Part shown: in pieces, positions 1 to 10,940 of the stretch
Position numbering within the stretch: position 1 is the first letter of the stretch
Layout: the number at the start of each line of letters is the position of its first letter
Source: Glandiceps talaboti
Taxonomy: Eukaryota > Hemichordata > Enteropneusta > Spengelidae
Direction of reading: 5' to 3'
DNA length: 27,500 nucleotides
Assembly: GCF_964340395.1 (NCBI RefSeq)
Contig: NC_135561.1
Location: forward strand, 9,453,732-9,481,231
Made by a program: the position numbers and the translations under genes
Notes under the pieces: model-generated
Seen by the model: only the letters and a program-made list of their open reading frames with translations
Told to the model about the DNA's origin: nothing
Databases searched by the model: none

Positions 1-1010
<1,010 letters not shown>

Positions 1011-1014
1011 TCTG

Positions 1015-4012
1015 TTGTTTGGTTGTATTGTGTGCACTATGGTTGTCGCATTGTACCTCATTGTATCCCTTTAGCTGTTTTAAATGGCAAACGGTGGTTA
1101 CTAGCTGTGACTTTCACTGAGGGGTCAACGGTCGGTACTGTGTTTCAGTCTAGTGATGAGGATGGTTGTTGTGCTGTATATTGTGTGCACTATGGTTGTT
1201 GCATTGTACCTCATAGTATCCCTGTAGCTGTTTTAAATGGCAAACGGTGGTTACTAGCTGTGACTTTCACTGAGGGGTCAACGGTCAGTATTGTGTTTCA
1301 GTCTAGTGATGAGGATGGTTGTTGTGCTGTATATTGTGTGCACTATGGCTGTTCCATTGTACCTCATAGTATCCCTGTAGCTGTTTTAAATGGCAAACGG
1401 TGGTTACTAGCTGTGACTTTCACTGAGGGGTCAACGGTCGGTACTGTGTTTCAGTCTAGTGATGAGGATGGTTGTTGTGCTGTATATTGTGTGCACTATG
1501 GTTGTTGCATTGTACCTCATAGTATCCCTGTAGCTGTTTTAAATGGCAAACGGTGGTTACTATCTGTGACTTTCACTGAGGGGTCAACGGTCGGTACTGT
1601 GTTTCAGTCTAGTGATGAGGATGGTTGTTGTGTTGTATATTGTGTGCATTATGGCTGTTCCATTGTACCTCATAGTATCCCTGTAGCTGTTTTAAATGGC
1701 AAACGGTGGTTACTAGCTGTGACTTTCACTGAGGGGTCAACGGTCGGTACTGTGTTTCAGTCTAGTGATGAGGATGGTTGTTGTGCTGTATATTGTGTGC
1801 ACTATGGTTGTTGCATTGTACCTCATAGTATCCCTGTAGCTGTTTTAAATGGCAAACGGTGGTTACTAGCTGTGACTTTCACTGAGGGGTCAACGGTCAG
1901 TATTGTGTTTCAGTCTAGTGATGAGGATGGTTGTTGTGCTGTATATTGTGTGCACTATGACTGTTCTATTTTACCTCATAGTATCCCTGTAGCTGTTTTA
2001 AATGGCAAACGGTGGTTACTAGCTGTGACTTTCACTGAGGGGTCAACGGTCGGTACTGTGTTTCAGTCTAGTGATGAGGATGGTTGTTGTGCTGTATATT
2101 GTGTGCACTATGGCTGTTCCATTGTACCTCATAGTATCCCTGTAGCTGTTTTAAATGGCAAACGGTGGTTACTAGCTGTGACTTTCACTGAGGGGTCAAC
2201 GGTCGGTACTGTGTTTCAGTCTAGTGATGAGGATGGTTGTTGTGTTGTATATTGTGTGCATTATGGTTGTTGCATTGTACCTCATAGTATCCCTGTAGCT
2301 GTTTTAAATGGCAAACGGTGGTTACTAGCTGTGACTTTCACTGAGGGGTCAACGGTCAGTATTGTGTTTCAGTCTAGTGATGAGGATGGTTGTTGTGCTG
2401 TATATTGTGTGCACTATGGCTGTTCCATTGTACCTCATAGTATCCCTGTAGCTGTTTTAAATGGCAAACGGTGGTTACTAGCTGTGACTTTCACTGAGGG
2501 GTCAACGGTCGGTACTGTGTTTCAGTCTAGTGATGAGGATGGTTGTTGTGCTGTATATTGTGTGCACTATGGTTGTTGCATTGTACCTCGATCATAGTAT
2601 CCCTGTAGCTGTTTTAAATGGCAAACGGTGGTTACTAGCTGTGACTTTCACTGAGGGGTCAACGGTCGGTACTGTGTTTCAGTCTAGTGATGAGGATGGT
2701 TGTTGTGCTGTATATTGTGTGCACTATGGCTATTGCATTGTACCTCATAGTATCCCTGTAGCTGTTTTAAATGGCAAACGGTGGTTACTAGCTGTGACTT
2801 TCACTGAGGGGTCAACGGTCAGTATTGTGTTTCAGTCTAGTGATGAGGATGGTTGTTGTGTTGTATATTGTGTGCACTATGGCTATTGCATTGTACCTCA
2901 TAGTATCCCTGTAGCTGTTTTAAATGGCAAACGGTGGTTACTAGCTGTGACTTTCACTGAGGGGTTAACGGTCAGTATTGTGTTTCAGTCTAGTGATGAG
3001 GATGGTTGTTGTGTTGTATATTGTGTGCACTATGGCTATTGCATTGTACCTCATAGTATCCCTGTAGCTGTTTTAAATGGCAAACGGTGGTTACTAGCTG
3101 TGACTTTCACTGAGGGGTCAACGGTCGGTACTGTGTTTCAGTCTAGTGATGAGGATGGTTGTTGTGCTGTATATTGTGTGCACTATGGCTGTTGCATTGT
3201 ACCTCATTGTATCCCTGTAGCTGTTTTAAATGGCAAACGGTGGTTACTAGCTGTGACTTTCACTGAGGGGTCAACGGTCGGTACTGTGTTTCAGTCTAGT
3301 GATGAGGATGGTTGTTGTGTTGTATATTGTGTGCACTATGGCTGTTCCATTGTACCTCATAGTATCCCTGTAGCTGTTTTAAATGGCAAACAGTGGTTAC
3401 TAGCTGTGACTTTCACTGAGGGGTCAACGGTCAGTATTGTGTTTCAGTCTAGTGATGAGGATGGTTGTTGTGTTGTATATTGTGTGCATTATGGTTGTTG
3501 CATTGTACCTCATAGTATCCCTGTAGCTGTTTTAAATGGCAAACGGTGGTTACTAGCTGTGACTTTCACTGAGGGGTCAACGGTCGGTACTGTGTTTCAG
3601 TCTAGTGATGAGGATGGTTGTTGTGCTGTATATTGTGTGCACTATGGCTGTTGCATTGTACCTCATTGTATCCCTGTAGCTGTTTTAAATGGCAAACGGT
3701 GGTTACTAGCTGTGACTTTCACTGAGGGGTGAACGGTCGGTACTGTGTTTCAGTCTAGTGATGAGGATGGTTGTTGTGCTGTATATTGTGTGCACTATGG
3801 CTATTGCATTGTACCTCATTGTATCCCTGTAGCTGTTTTAAATGGCAAACGGTGGTTACGAGCTGTGACTTTCACTGAGGGGTCAACGGTCTGTATTGTG
3901 TTTCAGTTTAGTGATGAGGATGGTTGTTGTGCTGTATATTGTGTGCACTATGGTTGTTGCATTGTGCCCCTTAGTATCCCTGTAGCTGTTTTAATTGGAA
4001 AACAGAATTACA
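1015..4012. repeat. Array A: 153-bp tandem repeat, about 19.5 copies
   Basis: A head-to-tail array of a 153-bp unit (51 codons) with roughly 95-99% identity between copies. The unit contains the landmarks ttgtgtgcactatgg, cctcatagtatccctgtag and tttcagtctagtgatgagg. Because the period is a multiple of three, long frames stay open: 1023-2597, then 2530-3732 after a 4-bp insertion (gatc, 2590-2593), then 3745-4077 after a TCA-to-TGA change at about 3730. The variants that separate copies (Gly/Ser, Thr/Ile, Ala/Val, Cys/Ser/Tyr) are mostly amino-acid changing, and no start context or splice sites are convincing. I therefore read it as a minisatellite. The last copy decays from about 3990. Confidence 0.95.
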
Positions 4013-4128
4013 ATAGACAAAAACTGATTCCACAAATTACATATTTGAAAGCCACTGTTCATATAAAAATCACCTAAATTTTTATTTTTTGTTTCGTTTC
4101 AATTCGTTTCGTTTTGATGCAGCGATTG
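4013..4128. other. Linker between arrays A and B
   Basis: About 115 bp of AT-rich, non-repetitive sequence with short gtttcg/ttcgtttcg runs near 4090-4115. No gene is seen. Confidence 0.5.
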
Positions 4129-5085
4129 CCATAAATCCTGTCATCCACTTTAACCAAGTCTCAGCTAGTCTGTGTCAGACATAAGCTGGTGACAAATCAC
4201 TGTCATCCATTTAACCAAGTCTCAGCTAGTCTGTGTCAGACATAAGCTGGTGACAAATCACTGTCATCCATTTAACCAAGTCTCAGCTAGTCTGTGTCAG
4301 ACATAAGCTGGTGACAAATCACTGTCATCCATTTTAACCAAGTCCCTGCTAGTCTGTGTCAGACATAAGCTGTGACAAATCATTGTCATCCATTTTAACC
4401 AAGTCTCAGCTAGTCTGTGTCAGACATAAGCTGGTGACAATTCACTGGCATCCATTTTAACCAAGTCTCAGCTAGTCTGTGTCAGACATAAGCTGGTGAC
4501 AAATCACTGTCATCCATTTTAACCAAGTCCCTGCTAGTCTGTGTCAGACATAAGCTGTGACAAATCATTGTCATCCATTTTAACCAAGTCTCAGCTAGTC
4601 TGTGTCAGACATAAGCTGGTGACAAATCACTGTCATCCATTTTAACCAAGTCTCAGCTAGTCTGTGTCAGACATAAGCTGGTGACAAATCATTGTCATCC
4701 ATTTTAACCAAGTCTCAGCTAGTCTGTGTCAGACAAAAGCTGTAACAAATCAACGTCATCCATTTTAACCAAGTCTCAGCTAGTCTGTGTCAGACATAAG
4801 CTGGTGACAAATCACTGCATGTCGTCCATTTTAACCAAGTCCCTGCTAGTCTGTGTCAGACATAAGCTGTGAGAAATCATTGTCATCCATTTTAACCAAG
4901 TCTCAGCTAGTCTGTGTCAGACATAAGCTGGTGACAAATCACTGTCGTCCATTTTAACCAAGTCTCAGCTAGTCTGGGTCAGACATAAGCTGGTGACAAA
5001 TCAATGTCATCCATCTTAACCAAGTCTCAGCTAGTCTGTGTCAGACATAAGCTGGTGACAAATCACTGCCACTGCCATCCATTTA
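4129..5085. repeat. Array B: about 61-bp tandem repeat, about 15 copies
   Basis: Head-to-tail copies of a 60-62-bp unit containing catccattttaaccaagtc and agtctgtgtcagacataagc. Copies differ by single bases, by loss of gg in ctggtgac, and by one 4-bp insertion (catg, 4818-4821). Each unit has an internal dyad: gtctg-tgt-cagac flanked by agct on both sides. The last unit is truncated at about 5085, where array C begins after a 15-bp junction. Confidence 0.95.
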
Positions 5086-5100
5086 TCTAAGACAGGTAAC

Positions 5101-7944
5101 ACCTCTGTGAGGATGGCCACACAACTCAGACCTTTTAAATATGTACTGTGTAGGGAGAATCAATAAAGAGGGTTTTGTGGTGTGAGGGTCAGCAATCTCT
5201 AATAGTTTGGCCACACAACTCAGACCTTTTAAATATGTACTGTGTAGGGATAGAAAGTAAAGAGGGTTTTGTGGTGTGATGGTCAGCAATCTCTAATACT
5301 TTGGCCACACAACTCAGAACTTTAAAATAGGTACTGTGTAGGGATAATTTAGTGTAGAGGTACTGTGGTGTGACGGTCAGCAATCTCTATGAGGATGGCC
5401 ACACAACTCAGACCTTTTAAATATGTACTGTGTAGGGATAGAAAGTAAAGAGGATTTTGTGGTGTGAGGGTCAGCAATCTCTAATACTTTGGCCACACAA
5501 CTCAGAACTTTAAAGTATGTACTGCATAGGAATAATTTAGTGTAGAGGTACTGTGGTGTGACGGTCAACAATCTCTATGAGGTTGCCATGGCCACACAAC
5601 TCAGAACTTTAAAACATGTACTGTGTAGGGAGAAACAATAAAGAGGGTTTTGTGGTGTGAGGGTCGCGATATCAGCAATCTCTAATAGTTTGGCCACACA
5701 ACTCACAACTTTAAAATATGCACTGTGTAGGGATAAAAAGTAAAGAGGGTTTTGTGGTGTGACGGTCAGCAATCTCTAATAGTTTGGCCACACAACTCAG
5801 ACCTTTTAAATATGTACTGTGTAGGGATAATTTAGTGTATAGGTACTGTGGTGTGACGGTCAGCAATCTCTATGAGGATGGCTACACAACTCACACCTTT
5901 TAAACATGTACTGTGTAGGGATAAAAAGTAAAGAGGGTTTTGTGGTGTGAGGGTCAGCAATCTCTAATAGTTTGGCCACACAACTCAGAACATTTAAATA
6001 TGTACTGTGTAGGGATAATTTAGTGTAGCGGTACTGTGGTGTGATGGTCAGCAATCTCTATGAGGATGGCCACACAACTCAGACCTTTTAAATATGTACT
6101 GTGTAGGGATAAAAAGTAAAGAGGGTTTTGTGGTGTGAGGGTCAGCAATCTCTAATAGTTTGGCCACACAACTCAGACCTGTAAAATATGTAATGTGTAG
6201 GAATAATTTAGTGTAGAGGTACTGTGGTGTGACGGTCAACAATCTCTATGAGGATGGCCACACAACTCAGACCTTTTAAATATATACTGCGAAGGGATAA
6301 AAAGTAAAGAGGGTTTTGTGGTGTGAGGGTCAGCAATCTCTAATAGTTTGGCCACACAACTCAGAACATTTAAATATGTACTGTGTAGGGATAATTTAGT
6401 GTAGAGGTACTGTGGTGTGACGGTCAACAATCTCTATGAGGATGCCATGGCCACACAACTCAGAACTTTTAAATATGTACTGCGAAGGGATAAAAAGTAA
6501 AGAGGGTTTTGTGGTGTGAGGGTCAGCAATCTCTAATACTTTGGCCACACAACTCAGAACTTTAAAGTATGTACTGCATAGGAATAATTTAGTGTAGAGG
6601 TACTGTGGTGTGACGGTCAACAATCTCTATGAGGATGCCATGGCCACATAACTCAGAACTTTAAAACATGTACTGTATTTTTTCTGTCACTTGCTGTCTG
6701 TATTTTGTCTGTTCGACGTTTTGTGCCGTTATTGCATTTTTTTGCAATTTGTATGTAGTCTCCTTTTCTGTCATTGTATTTTAATTGTTCTTTTTTGTTC
6801 TCGACCCTCATGAAAAAAGGCTGTTACCTATGAGGCTATCGAGTTTAAATAAAGTTTATTATTATTATTATTATTATTATTATAAACAATAAAGAGGGTT
6901 TTGTGGTGTGACGGTCAGCAATCTCTAATAGTTTGGCCACACAACTCAGACCTTTTAAATATGTACTGTGTAGGGATAATTTAGTGTATAGGTACTGTGG
7001 TGTGACGGTCAGCAATCTCTATGAGGATGGCTACACAACTCACACCTTTTAAACATGTACTGTGTAGGGATAAAAAGTAAAGAGGGTTTTGTGGTGTGAG
7101 GGTCAGCAATCTCTAATAGTTTGGCCACACAACTCAGAACATTTAAATATGTACTGTGTAGGGATAATTTAGTGTAGCGGTACTGTGGTGTGACGGTCAA
7201 CAATCTCTATGAGGATGGCCACACAACTCAGACCTTTTAAATATGTACTGCGAAGGGATAAAAAGTAAAGAGGGTTTTGTGGTGTGAGGGTCAGCAATCT
7301 CTAATAGTTTGGCCACACAACTCAGAACATTTAAATATGTACTGTGTAGGGATAATTTAGTGTAGCGGTACTGTGGTGTGACGGTCAGCAATCTCTATGA
7401 GGATGGCCACATAACTCAGACCTTTTAAATATGTACTGTGTAGGGATAAAAAGTAAAGAGGGTTTTGTGGTGTGAGGGTCAGCAATCTCTAATAGTTTGG
7501 CCACACAACTCAGACCTGTAAAATATGTAATGTGTAGGAATAATTTAGTGTAGAGGTACTGTGGTGTGAGGGTCAACAATCTCTATGAGGATGGCCACAC
7601 AACTCAGACCTTTTAAATATGTACTGCGAAGGGATAAAAAGTAAAGAGGGTTTTGTGGTGTGAGGGTCAGCAATCTCTAATAGTTTGGCCACACAACTCA
7701 GAACATTTAAATATGTACTGTGTAGGGATAATTTAGTGTAGCGGTACTGTGGTGTGACGGTCAGCAATCTCTATGAGGATGGCCACACAACTCAGACCTT
7801 TTAAATATGTACTGTGTAGGGATAAAAGTAAAGAGGGTTTTGTGGTGTGAGGGTCAGCAATCTCTAATAGTTTGGCCACACAACTCAGACCTGTAAAATA
7901 TGTACTGTGTATAGGGATATAAAGTGTAGAGGGTTTTGTGGTGT
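5101..7944. repeat. Array C: 94-bp half-units in a 188-bp dimeric higher-order repeat
   Basis: Two related 94-bp half-units alternate. One has ctctaatagtttggcc and ends gtagaggtactgtggtgtga. The other has ctctatgaggatggcc and ends aaagagggttttgtggtgtg. Both share cacacaactcaga and aaatatgtactgtg. Equivalent positions recur every 188 bp (for example 5860, 6048 and 6236, and again 7009, 7197, 7385 and 7573). About 28 half-units are present once the 207-bp insertion at 6677-6883 is removed. The repeated 64-aa antisense open frames follow from the 188-bp period and are not genes. Confidence 0.95.
6677..6883 (+). mobile_element. 3' tail of a CR1/L2-like LINE (or derived SINE) inside array C
   Basis: 207 bp with no similarity to array C interrupt a half-unit. 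Compared with the intact sister half-unit at about 5605-5650, the insertion sits after tactgt and before aaacaataaag, with about 8 bp of the repeat missing. The segment is T-rich, then shows a foldback (cctcat ... atgagg nested in ctcg ... cgag), then aataaag and an (ATT)n tail. A 3' stem-loop plus short tandem tail is typical of the CR1/L2 group. Only the 3' end is present, as expected for 5' truncation. It has no coding capacity. Confidence 0.75.
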
Positions 7945-8031
7945 GTCTGTGTCAGACATAAGCTGTTGACAGATCACCATCATCAATTTTAACCAAGTGT
8001 CAGGTAGTATTTGTCAGACACATAATGTTGT
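7945..8031. repeat. B': diverged copy of the array B unit
   Basis: Directly abutting the end of array C is about 1.4 diverged units of B: tctgtgtcagacataagctg, then atcatcaattttaaccaagt, then a second, weaker tttgtcagacacataatg. Same orientation as array B. Confidence 0.85.
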
Positions 8032-8039
8032 TCTATTCT

Positions 8040-8155
8040 ACCATACCTCATAGTATATGTAGTTATTTGAAGTGGCGATTTGCATCAAATATGTGACCTC
8101 CACGAATAGGTTAACTGTCAGTATGAGTGTGTTTCAATGTAGTGATCTCTTGGTT
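8040..8155. repeat. A': single diverged copy of the array A unit
   Basis: This segment aligns with the array A unit with many substitutions: tacctcatagtat, tgtagttatttgaagtggc, tatgtgacctccac, aggttaactgtcagtatg and gtgtttcaatgtagtgat each match a landmark of unit A in the same order and orientation. It is much more diverged than copies within the array, so it is an old relic outside the homogenised block. Confidence 0.75.
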
Positions 8156-8432
8156 CTATTAATAATGTATGGGGTAATGTTACTGTGCGGAATATATCTC
8201 CAGAGAGCTAACATACATTCAAGGTCAGTCCAGTGGATAGCACACATTGCTACAGTCCTTGTATAAATATACTCTGAAGAGAAAAATAGAGAAGTACATT
8301 TGTTCTACAACTGGATTTGAGAACAATGCACATCTCCTCAAATTGTCAAAAGCTTAAAAGCATTCTTTTCCGCTAATACAACCATTCGTTACATAATGGT
8401 TTTCAATTCGACTTGAAACAGTTTATATTTAA

Positions 8433-8633
8433 CTGGTCAATACCAAATGTCTTGATATACAAAAGATTGCCACCTTATTTACATATCAAGCACGGGTCAA
8501 TACCAAATGTCTTGATAAACAAGAGAATGCCATCTTATTTACATGTCATATTAATTTAAGCACTAGTCAATACCAAATGTTTTGATATACAAAAGATTGC
8601 CATCTTATTTACATATCATATTCATTTTAGCAA
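8433..8633. repeat. Three-copy tandem repeat, 60-70-bp period
   Basis: Three copies of a unit containing gtcaataccaaatgt, ttgatatacaaaagattgcc and cttatttacat start near 8435, 8495 and 8565. The first copy lacks about 10 bp near its end, giving spacings of 60 and 70 bp. Confidence 0.9.
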
Positions 8634-8805
8634 TCACCCTTTATTGTTTTCTCTTTATTATAGACCTTGAGGAGCATGGAGATGTTACTCATAAGGGAAC
8701 TAGGTGAAAATGCATAAGCAACGGTCATAGACCTTGACAACAGTTCCAAAGTGTAGATGAACGACGAAGACGAGATGGAATAAACATTGAATTCTCTATT
8801 TTCTC

Positions 8806-8880
8806 TTGTTTAACCAATGTCTGTGTCACACACAAGCTAATCACATTGACGTCCATTCTGCTAACCGAATATCGGCTTAT
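8806..8880. repeat. B'': second isolated relic of the array B unit
   Basis: Matches array B with substitutions: gtttaaccaatgtctgtgtc, then acacacaagctaatcac, then gtccattctgctaaccgaat. Order and orientation are as in array B. It lies about 650 bp beyond A' and is more diverged than B'. Confidence 0.65.
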
Positions 8881-9299
8881 ATATGTCATGCACACAATGT
8901 ACATTGTGTATTGTTAGTATGCACACTACGAACTTTCGTGATAGATCTTAATAGTTGTTACAGATGGATATAATTTCTATATTTTCACCATTACAGTTGC
9001 TCTAAAATATGTCCATCAAACGAACACTATTGTTGCCTGGCCCTAGTGTTCCTCTTTGATTTGTCAACATTTTATTAAAAAAAATTGAGTTATTAGAACA
9101 GTTTTGCTTGTCATAAATAAAATGTATATGTCGTCCTTGTTACAACCATATATGTAACACATTGCTATTTTTATTTACAATGATATACACATTGCTATTT
9201 GTATATTCACAAAGACACAATTACGAAATTTGAAGCTACAACATTGCACTTTTTGACTTTCTGCGATAATATCTATATTCGTCTGAAAGTTTAACATTT
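8881..9299. other. Non-genic stretch
   Basis: No gene seen. A short duplication occurs at about 9155-9210, where acacattgctatttt and acacattgctatttg recur about 30 bp apart. Confidence 0.5.
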
Positions 9300-9710
9300 T
9301 GAATAAAAGATTAGGGAGAGCCTTCCCCGACAAAGAGATTTTTATATGATAACAATCTAAAATCGGACATTTAATAAAAAACTTAAAGATATTGAGAGAG
9401 GGCTTCCCACAACGAAGCGTTTCTATCTAATATTATCGACAATATCAGCTAAATATCTAACACTTTGAATATCTTTTTGACTGACTACTCAGATGAGGGC
9501 GGGCTTTTCCCGACCGACAAAGCGTTTTTATTCGACAGTATCGTCTAAAAATCGAACCCTTTGAATGACTTACACAGATTTGAGGTTGAGGTCTGGCCTT
9601 CCACGACAAAGAGTTTTTATCCGATAGTATCATCTAAAAATCTAATATTGTTAAAAACTTAGACTACACAGAAGATAGAGGGTATTTCCCGACAAGATTT
9701 TCTGTAACCA
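9300..9710. repeat. Degenerate tandem repeat, 80-106-bp period, about 5 copies
   Basis: Five diverged copies of a unit with a cttcccgacaaag-like core followed by gtttttat and then tatcgtctaaaaatc-like sequence. Core positions are about 9329, 9410, 9516, 9605 and 9691. Spacing varies between 81 and 106 bp and identity is low, so the array is old. Confidence 0.7.
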
Positions 9711-9925
9711 TCGTAAATATTTGACCTTTATCGATAATCCGGTCATGAAATTTTGTGCAATGTCGCGCTTGCATGAGTTCAGCATTCCCGTTAATTTCTT
9801 TTATCTCACAGGTTGCAGTATAGAGAATGCAAGTATTAAATAAGTAATCAAAACAATGCTTCTGTTTTTACTTGTATCCTATACTTCCAGTCTACTTCTG
9901 TTTGTTATGTCGACAGCTTTTTTGT

Positions 9926-10029
9926 TAGTCTGTAAGGTACGCCGTGACGGGACGCCCTCACACATCGGCCAAACCCTCCTTGAGAGGAGGTCGGTAAGGG
10001 CAGAACGTCACGACGTATCTTACAGTCTA
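9926..10029. repeat. Long imperfect foldback (about 45-bp arms, 4-nt loop)
   Basis: The left arm (tagtctgtaaggtacgccgt, then gacgggacgccctcac) pairs with the right arm (gtaagggcagaacgtcacga, then cgtatcttacagtcta). The apical stem is cctcct/aggagg with loop tgag. Mismatches are few and scattered, with one small internal bulge. The segment is CpG-rich compared with its surroundings. It could be a palindromic miniature transposon or a transcribed hairpin; the sequence alone does not decide. A 62-aa open frame (9856-10044) runs across it but is not supported as a gene. Confidence 0.75.
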
Positions 10030-10276
10030 CCTTTTTGTGTGTAACATTCATCAGGAAATCGTTTTTTCAAAATAACGTGAGTTCTATTCGTGGTCGTATG
10101 CATGTAGGTACAGTGATGCACTCAATATCTATTGGGATCGTGTCCGTAGAGTGACGCTGTCTGGTAAATGTAGACTATATGGCGTAAATCATCACTTATA
10201 TTGACACCAAATGTCCATTTTAAAAGATAAAAAAATGAACATGTGGAAAGGGACTAACATTATTTTCTGAAGTCAT

Positions 10277-10293
10277 TACTAGAGGGCGCTACA
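10277..10293 (+). promoter_or_regulatory. CTCF-like motif
   Basis: The string ttactagagggcgctac closely matches the core of the bilaterian CTCF consensus (an AG(A/G)GGGCGC-type core with a preceding CCA(C/T)). The upstream CC is replaced here, so the match is partial. It is a single-motif call with no functional evidence. Confidence 0.3.
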
Positions 10294-10759
10294 CTAGGAG
10301 AAATGTTTTCTTGATTTCATTGAATTTCTTTGGGATTTTATCATACAGTCGTTGGTGGCGCTGTTTATAAGAAAAATAATTGCGATCATTTCATTTGAAT
10401 TCATTTTTGTTTTCCACTTACTCTCGGCTATTCAGCTCACCACTGATGGATCGCTTGTTGGCCGGGGTAGACTGGTGGTGGATAGTCTTAGTAACCGAGA
10501 CTGTATACACAGTTGCCACTTGGACAACCAACACAAATGTGTTCGCTTTAAGTGGTTGCCATTACCAAAAACCTTAGACAATCCGGACAATAATGTGATG
10601 TAATGCTACACGTGACCTATGAAAAAACTGGTGAGGTATATGAGCCAATTAGTTTTTATACCTATATTTGATTCAATACAAATTCTGCAATGTTCAGAGT
10701 ATCATATCGGATATGTAATAGGTATTCTCTGTTACATACACACATATGAATGTCAGTAT

Positions 10760-10940
10760 GATCTTCTCGAACAAGAATGTGCATGAGTCATAAATGACAT
10801 ATTCTTATTAATAATACGTCTGGACATATTGTTCGTAACAGGGGACATATACTCATGAATGTTTGCACTCCCACACATAAATATCCCGAACAAGAATATG
10901 TATGAGTTATACAAACATATTCTTATTCATAATACTATTC
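10760..10940. repeat. Pair of 50-bp direct repeats, each with an internal hairpin
   Basis: cgaacaagaatgtgcatgag (from 10768) and cgaacaagaatatgtatgag (from 10887) head two similar segments ending in cttatt(a/c)ataatac. Within the second, aagaatatgt and acatattctt are perfect inverted repeats around a 13-nt loop. The first has the same stem with one or two changes. Spacing is 119 bp. Confidence 0.75.

Noticed and set aside
1023-4077. Long cysteine-rich open frames in array A as a repeat-protein gene
   Set aside because: The period is a multiple of three, so open frames are expected. Copies vary mostly at amino-acid-changing positions, and a 4-bp insertion and a TGA break the frame.
5083-7767. 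Series of about 64-aa minus-strand frames
   Set aside because: They recur every 188 bp and simply mirror the repeat unit; no independent gene signals.
1015-7944. CRISPR array
   Set aside because: Units abut directly with no unique spacers, units are 61-153 bp, and the context is eukaryotic.
9856-10044. 62-aa frame with hydrophobic N-terminus
   Set aside because: Its second half lies in the palindromic foldback, and no splice or homology support exists.
10352-10603. 83-aa frame with a hydrophobic start and Cys-rich segment (DCIHSCHLDNQHKC)
   Set aside because: It begins at TTG without a clear acceptor and no partner exon is seen. A PAN/apple-like Cys pattern crossed my mind but is too short to support.
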